Below are positions 61,957 to 64,000 of a stretch of 64,000 bases of DNA, in pieces. Position 1 is the stretch's first letter. Each line of letters starts with the position of its first letter. Below the pieces are notes generated by a model. It did no database searches. It was not told where the DNA came from and worked only from the letters and a program-made list of their open reading frames with translations. Location: assembly GCA_035411585.1 (NCBI GenBank), contig DAONTI010000013.1, positions 1 to 64,000 on the forward strand, written 5' to 3'. The position numbers and the translations under genes are program-made. Source of the DNA: MWDV01 sp002070715 (lineage in GTDB: Bacteria; Verrucomicrobiota; Verrucomicrobiia; Limisphaerales; MWDV01).

Positions 61957-63177
61957 TCAAACTGTCCGCTTTTTCCAGATGTAGCGGAACATGATGACCC
62001 GCAAAGCGGCCGCCAACGGAATGGCCAGAATTCCCCCTAAAATACCGCCCAACAGCGTCGTGCCCACCATCAACGCCAGAATAATCACCACTGGATGCAA
62101 ACCCACCCGGTCACCCATGATTTTAGGCTGGATGATCGCGCCCTCCAACACCTGCACTACGGCAAAAACGGCCAGCACCAACACCGGATGCTGCCAATCC
62201 CCATAGGCCACTACTGCCACAATCAGCGCAGTCACACAGGTAGTGATCGCTCCCAGGAAGGGAATGATGGTCAAACAGGTGGCCATGACTCCGATCAAGA
62301 CGGCATACGGCAGACCGATCAACAGGAATCCCACCGTGTACAGCGCGCCGTCGCACACCGCCACCAGCACCTGCCCGCGGAAAAACGCCACGAGATAATC
62401 ACTGATGGAACTCAACACAAAAGCGAGTTCCTCTTTGAACTGCGAATCCCGCACCGGCAGATAATCCCGCCATTGCGCGCTGATCCCCTGTTTCTCCAAC
62501 AAAAAATAAAAGGCATATATCGGCACCAACGCCAACCCGGCAATCACGCCAAAAACAGCGCCCACAAACCCAAAAACTTGCGACAACCAAGCGCCAAATT
62601 TGGGCAACAGTTTGGCCACCTGCCCCGCCACGGATTGGAAGACCGTGGATTCCTGGGGGGCGACAGGTTCGGGCGCAACCACCAACGGAGCCGGCACTTC
62701 GACGGGCGCGGCATTCGTCTGGCTGGGCCCCACACTTTCACTCACCGCCCGAAACACGGACACGGCTTGCGGCGGCAACCAGCGCGGCGGATGATCGGCC
62801 ATTTCCTTGGCGCGCTGGGGCAGTTGGGTGGCCATCGTGCTGGTTTTGGCGGCGAGGTCCCGCGCTTCAACCACCACCTGCGGCACCACACTCGCCGCGA
62901 GGCCGATGATCAACACCAACGCCAGTACAAACACTACGCCAATGGCCCGGAGCCGCGGCACCCGCTTGCGCACCAGAAATTCCACCACCGGATCCAACAT
63001 GCAGGCGAGCACCCCGGCCACCGCCACCGGCCAAAGCACCGGCCCCAAAACATGCAGCACGCGCCCCAATCCCCAGACCAAAGCCACGATCAATGCCACA
63101 ATCACCGCCAAAGCCAGGCCAGTGGCTGCCAACCAGATCACGCGCGCTTGTTTCTCCGTGGGCGGGGGAAAATTCAT
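61957..63177 (-). CDS. AI-2E family transporter (PerM/YdiK type)
   Basis: About 406 residues, starting MNFPPPTEKQARVIWLAAT; an ORF start 13 codons upstream is less likely. It has about eight hydrophobic segments: WLAATGLALAVIVALIVALVWGLG, VLWPVAVAGVLACMLDPVVEFLV, AIGVVFVLALVLIIGLAASVVP, VFGVIAGLALVPIYAFYFLLEK, GQVLVAVCDGALYTVGFLLIGLPYAVLIGVMATCLTIIPFLGA and LGGILGGILAIPLAAALRVIM. The GLPYAxLxGxxxxxxxxIPxxGxxxxxxPA-like region marks the family. Members include the autoinducer-2 exporter TqsA and Na+/H+ antiporter-like proteins; the substrate here is unknown. An acidic Pro/Ala loop near 150-190 is unusual. Confidence 0.9.
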   Translation of the reverse strand: MNFPPPTEKQARVIWLAATGLALAVIVALIVALVWGLGRVLHVLGPVLWPVAVAGVLACMLDPVVEFLVRKRVPRLRAIGVVFVLALVLIIGLAASVVPQVVVEARDLAAKTSTMATQLPQRAKEMADHPPRWLPPQAVSVFRAVSESVGPSQTNAAPVEVPAPLVVAPEPVAPQESTVFQSVAGQVAKLLPKFGAWLSQVFGFVGAVFGVIAGLALVPIYAFYFLLEKQGISAQWRDYLPVRDSQFKEELAFVLSSISDYLVAFFRGQVLVAVCDGALYTVGFLLIGLPYAVLIGVMATCLTIIPFLGAITTCVTALIVAVVAYGDWQHPVLVLAVFAVVQVLEGAIIQPKIMGDRVGLHPVVIILALMVGTTLLGGILGGILAIPLAAALRVIMFRYIWKKRTV

Positions 63178-63318
63178 TGGGGGCGGCCTCCTCCTTCTTG
63201 CCGGCACTGAATCCAAACTCCTTGATCTAGCGCCGCCTCAACACATCGCAATCCGCGTGGGATGATGCGACTCCGCCATGCCAAAACCGTTTCGGAAAAT
63301 GAATTGCCCGTGGTCATG

Positions 63319-64000
63319 TCATGCTTGGCCGAGCTTTTGGGATTTCGCGGCCGCCGCGCGCACGGCGCTGATCACGGTGCCGCGGAATTTGCCTTTTTCC
63401 AATTCGTACAGGCCCTCAATAGTCGTGCCGCCGGGACTCGTCACCATGTCTTTGAGCGCGCCCGGATGCAGGCCGGTTTCCAAAACCATCTGCGCACTGC
63501 CGAGCACCGTCTTCGCGGCGAGTTGGGTGGCCACATCGCGCGGGAGGCCCGCGGCCACCCCGCCATCACTGAGGGCTTCGATGAATTGATACACATACGC
63601 GGGGCCGCTGCCGCTCAAACCCGTCACGGCATCCAACAACGATTCCTTCAGCGGAAAGACAAGCCCCACGGCGGCGAAAAGCCGCTGCACCAGGTCGCCG
63701 TCGGCTTTGGTCGCGTGTTTGCCCCGCGCAAAGGCGGACGCGGACGCGCCGATCAACGCCGGGGTGTTGGGCATGACCCGGACCACCCGCGATCCTGCGG
63801 GCAAGGCAGCCTCGAGCCGGATCGTCGGCACCCCGGCGGCGATGGACACCAGCAAATGCCGGCGGGTAAAATGGTCGCGAATTTCCTTCAGGACAGCGTT
63901 CGCTTGATCCGGCTTGGTGGCGAGCACCAGCACGCTCGCAGCCTCGAGCACTCGCCGGTTGCCCAGCACGATTCGCGCACCAGTCGCCTTGCCAAACGCG
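63319..64000 (-). CDS. proC: Pyrroline-5-carboxylate reductase, C-terminal part
   Basis: The gene enters from the right edge, so the N-terminus with its start is missing. The 216 visible residues carry LVLATKPDQANAVLKEI, VSIAAGVPTIRLEAALP, RVVRVMPNTPALIGASASAF, the catalytic-domain phrase AVTGLSGSGPAYVYQFIEALSDGGVAAGLPRDVA and the ending MVTSPGGTTIEGLYELEKGKFRGTVISAVRAAAAKSQKLG. It reduces pyrroline-5-carboxylate to proline with NAD(P)H, the last step of proline synthesis. The reading frame remains open to base 64000. Confidence 0.95.
   Translation of the reverse strand, partial: AFGKATGARIVLGNRRVLEAASVLVLATKPDQANAVLKEIRDHFTRRHLLVSIAAGVPTIRLEAALPAGSRVVRVMPNTPALIGASASAFARGKHATKADGDLVQRLFAAVGLVFPLKESLLDAVTGLSGSGPAYVYQFIEALSDGGVAAGLPRDVATQLAAKTVLGSAQMVLETGLHPGALKDMVTSPGGTTIEGLYELEKGKFRGTVISAVRAAAAKSQKLGQA

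Overview
The window is a GC-rich stretch of bacterial chromosome, dense with genes on both strands. Several traits point to the Verrucomicrobiota or the wider Planctomycetota-Verrucomicrobiota group. They are a fuculose/rhamnulose-type microcompartment operon with EutN-type vertex proteins and a DeoR regulator, Tat-exported Gfo/Idh/MocA oxidoreductases and xylose-isomerase-like proteins, a sulfatase, RHS repeats and HEAT/TPR proteins. The phylum is inferred from gene content alone. A 100-N scaffold gap inside the CRISPR array suggests a draft or metagenome assembly.

Layout: 1-2.3 kb holds a decayed RHS polymorphic-toxin locus on the minus strand, with a colicin E3-like ribonuclease tip, a coupled candidate immunity gene and a displaced RHS remnant. 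2.6-35.6 kb is mostly housekeeping: Gfo/Idh/MocA oxidoreductase, HEAT protein, ClpB, an MFS transporter, an OmpA/MotB-type protein, a CobA-HemD fusion, a membrane protein with an ABC ATPase, tRNA-Ala(GGC), AroC, a DUF362 protein, a TPR lipoprotein, CvpA, DnaG, a tilS-ftsH-xseA cluster, citrate synthase, SucC and SucD, a YggT-like membrane protein and a hybrid sensor kinase.

35.8-45.1 kb is a microcompartment operon on the minus strand: pduL, two BMC-H, ackA, a third BMC-H, BMC-P, aldehyde dehydrogenase, two BMC-P, a class II aldolase and a class I aldolase-like TIM-barrel protein. A divergent DeoR regulator faces it across an 83-bp region with operator-like repeats. The inferred pathway is aldolase cleavage of a deoxysugar phosphate to lactaldehyde, oxidation to an acyl-CoA, PduL conversion to acyl-phosphate, then ATP formation by the kinase. 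Three enzymes carry short terminal helices resembling encapsulation peptides.

48.0-56.4 kb is a compact type II-C CRISPR-Cas locus with cas9 (1075 aa, all nuclease motifs intact), cas1 and cas2 in overlapping order, and an array with at least 56 identical 36-bp repeats. A tracrRNA can be proposed on the minus strand just upstream of cas9. It has a 17-nt anti-repeat (16 matches), nested stems and a strong intrinsic terminator. Its geometry implies that the array is transcribed opposite to the cas genes. This is the most notable system in the window. Its class is known, but this Cas9, repeat and tracrRNA set may not have been described.

56.8-64 kb returns to ordinary genes: a sulfatase, a release-factor-like protein, ClpC, an AI-2E family transporter and the C-terminal part of ProC, which runs off the right edge.
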